Shown: positions 63,540 through 64,000 of the stretch, piece after piece
Position numbering within the stretch: the stretch's first letter is position 1
How the letters are laid out: each line of letters starts with the position of its first letter
DNA from: Bacillota bacterium
Lineage (GTDB): Bacteria > Bacillota > Clostridia > Acetivibrionales > DSM-1351
Assembly (NCBI GenBank): GCA_023415305.1
Contig: JAEZKZ010000031.1
Coordinates: 1 to 64,000 of the forward strand
Reading direction: 5' to 3'
Length of the DNA stretch: 64,000 nucleotides
Translations under genes and position numbers: made by a program
Notes under the pieces: generated by a model
Databases searched by the model: none
Told to the model about the DNA's origin: nothing
The model's input: only the letters and a program-made list of their open reading frames with translations

Positions 63540-63742
63540 TACTTCATATTTTTTTCAGCGTACTCAATCATTTTTTTAACCATGTTACCACCGATCTTCC
63601 CGGCATCTCTTGAAGTAATGTCACCATTGTAACCTTCCTTAAGGCTAACACCCTGTTCGGCAGCAGTTTCATATTTCAGTTTATCAAGCTTGTTTGCTGC
63701 TTCAGGTACCAAGTTTTTGTTACTGTTATTATTGTTTCCCAT
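63539..63742 (-). CDS. Alpha/beta-type small acid-soluble spore protein
   Basis: A 67-residue DNA-binding protein. It contains the alpha/beta SASP signatures KLKYETAAEQGV (the GPR protease site, cut at the E-x bond) and DITSRDAGKIGGNMVKKMI. These coat and protect spore DNA. The N-terminus is Asn-rich (GNNNNSNKNLVPEA). AAGGAG precedes the ATG at 63740-63742. In the leader a hairpin TGTCC-GAAA-GGACA lies about 25 bases before the start. A sigma-G promoter is expected, but not clearly seen. Confidence 0.93.
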   Translation of the reverse strand: MGNNNNSNKNLVPEAANKLDKLKYETAAEQGVSLKEGYNGDITSRDAGKIGGNMVKKMIEYAEKNMK

Positions 63743-63906
63743 AAAGCATCGCTCCTTCTGAAATATATTTGTCCTTTCGGACACTAGTATTATATGCGTT
63801 TTTTTAAATAGTACCCTGAAAGATAAATGCAAAAATACCTGTATTGTTCTGTGATAGAATAAAATGATTAAAAATTATTAATCATTCAGACATAAAATTA
63901 TATAGT

Positions 63907-64000
63907 TTATTGCTTAATATTCAGAACAGTATCTGCAGCTGTCAAATCAATTCTAATCTGATCACCCGGATCGCTGATATTATAATAACCCTTTTTAATC
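63907..64000 (-). CDS. C-terminal end of an unidentified gene (5' end outside window)
   Basis: The minus strand is open from the window edge to a TAA at 63907-63909, about 30 codons. The sequence reads IKKGYYNISDPGDQIRIDLT, then AADTVLNIKQ. The ordinary composition suggests a real gene end, but the family is not recognisable. Confidence 0.45.
   Translation of the reverse strand, partial: IKKGYYNISDPGDQIRIDLTAADTVLNIKQ

Overview
The window is low-GC DNA from an endospore-forming Gram-positive of the class Clostridia. The signs are a small acid-soluble spore protein, GerW and SpoIIM, AddAB instead of RecBCD, ScpA/ScpB, RNase J, strong GGAGG ribosome sites, many GTG/TTG starts and dense intrinsic terminators. 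Gene content and style fit a mesophilic cellulolytic (Ruminiclostridium-like) clostridium, but the species cannot be fixed from sequence alone. Almost everything is chromosomal housekeeping. I see no prophage, transposase or CRISPR array.

Layout. Bases 1-5000: end of an Asn/Ser-rich protein, a tRNA methyltransferase (MnmM type), a DUF5362 membrane protein, then the minus-strand cluster scpA-scpB-DUF2953-gerW with a nearby RluB-type pseudouridine synthase. 5.2-15.9 kb: M50 protease, DacF, RpiA, Tag, an Fe-S aldo/keto reductase, a secreted nuclease lipoprotein, pyrimidine-nucleoside phosphorylase, an SdpR/SdpI-like pair whose sdpI is broken, and XerD. Decayed gene remnants lie between these genes. 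16-27.5 kb: SpoIIM, NUDIX hydrolase, RNase HI, lactate permease, a secreted lysozyme-like protein, a beta-CASP RNA-processing enzyme, and an EamA transporter with three tandem M42 aminopeptidases. 27.6-35.3 kb: tRNA-Met and tRNA-Phe separated by a tandem structured repeat, an oppABCDF peptide importer, and tRNA-Tyr. 35.4-45.9 kb: an Fpg/Nei-like protein, a zinc-ribbon protein, a heterodimeric ABC exporter behind an apparent attenuator, a stand-alone YidC preceded by a small membrane ORF, TmcAL, and a dead accessory secA. 45.9-58 kb: RNase J, a GT4 glycosyltransferase, a candidate small RNA, tRNA-Gln, addBA and a CPBP protease. 58-64 kb: TrxB, a CBS protein, an S-layer protein, a MerR/TipAS regulator, a split ferritin-like protein, a SASP, and the end of an unidentified gene.

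How the parts work together. scpAB serves chromosome condensation and XerD resolves chromosome dimers. addAB repairs double-strand breaks, while Tag and the Fpg-like protein handle base damage. RNase J, the beta-CASP enzyme, MnmM, TmcAL and RluB handle RNA processing and modification. opp plus the M42 peptidases form a peptide import and breakdown route.

The most interesting parts are regulatory. A 12-codon leader peptide, hairpin and intrinsic terminator precede the BmrCD-like exporter. A 76-codon membrane ORF just upstream of yidC has sequence after its stop codon that can pair with the yidC start, the geometry used by MifM in Bacillus. An orphan consensus promoter drives a short hairpin-ended transcript near 49.15 kb. 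Two diverged copies of a roughly 108-bp repeat each abut a gene's ribosome site. Two tandem hairpin-rich units repeat the tRNA-Met 3' end.
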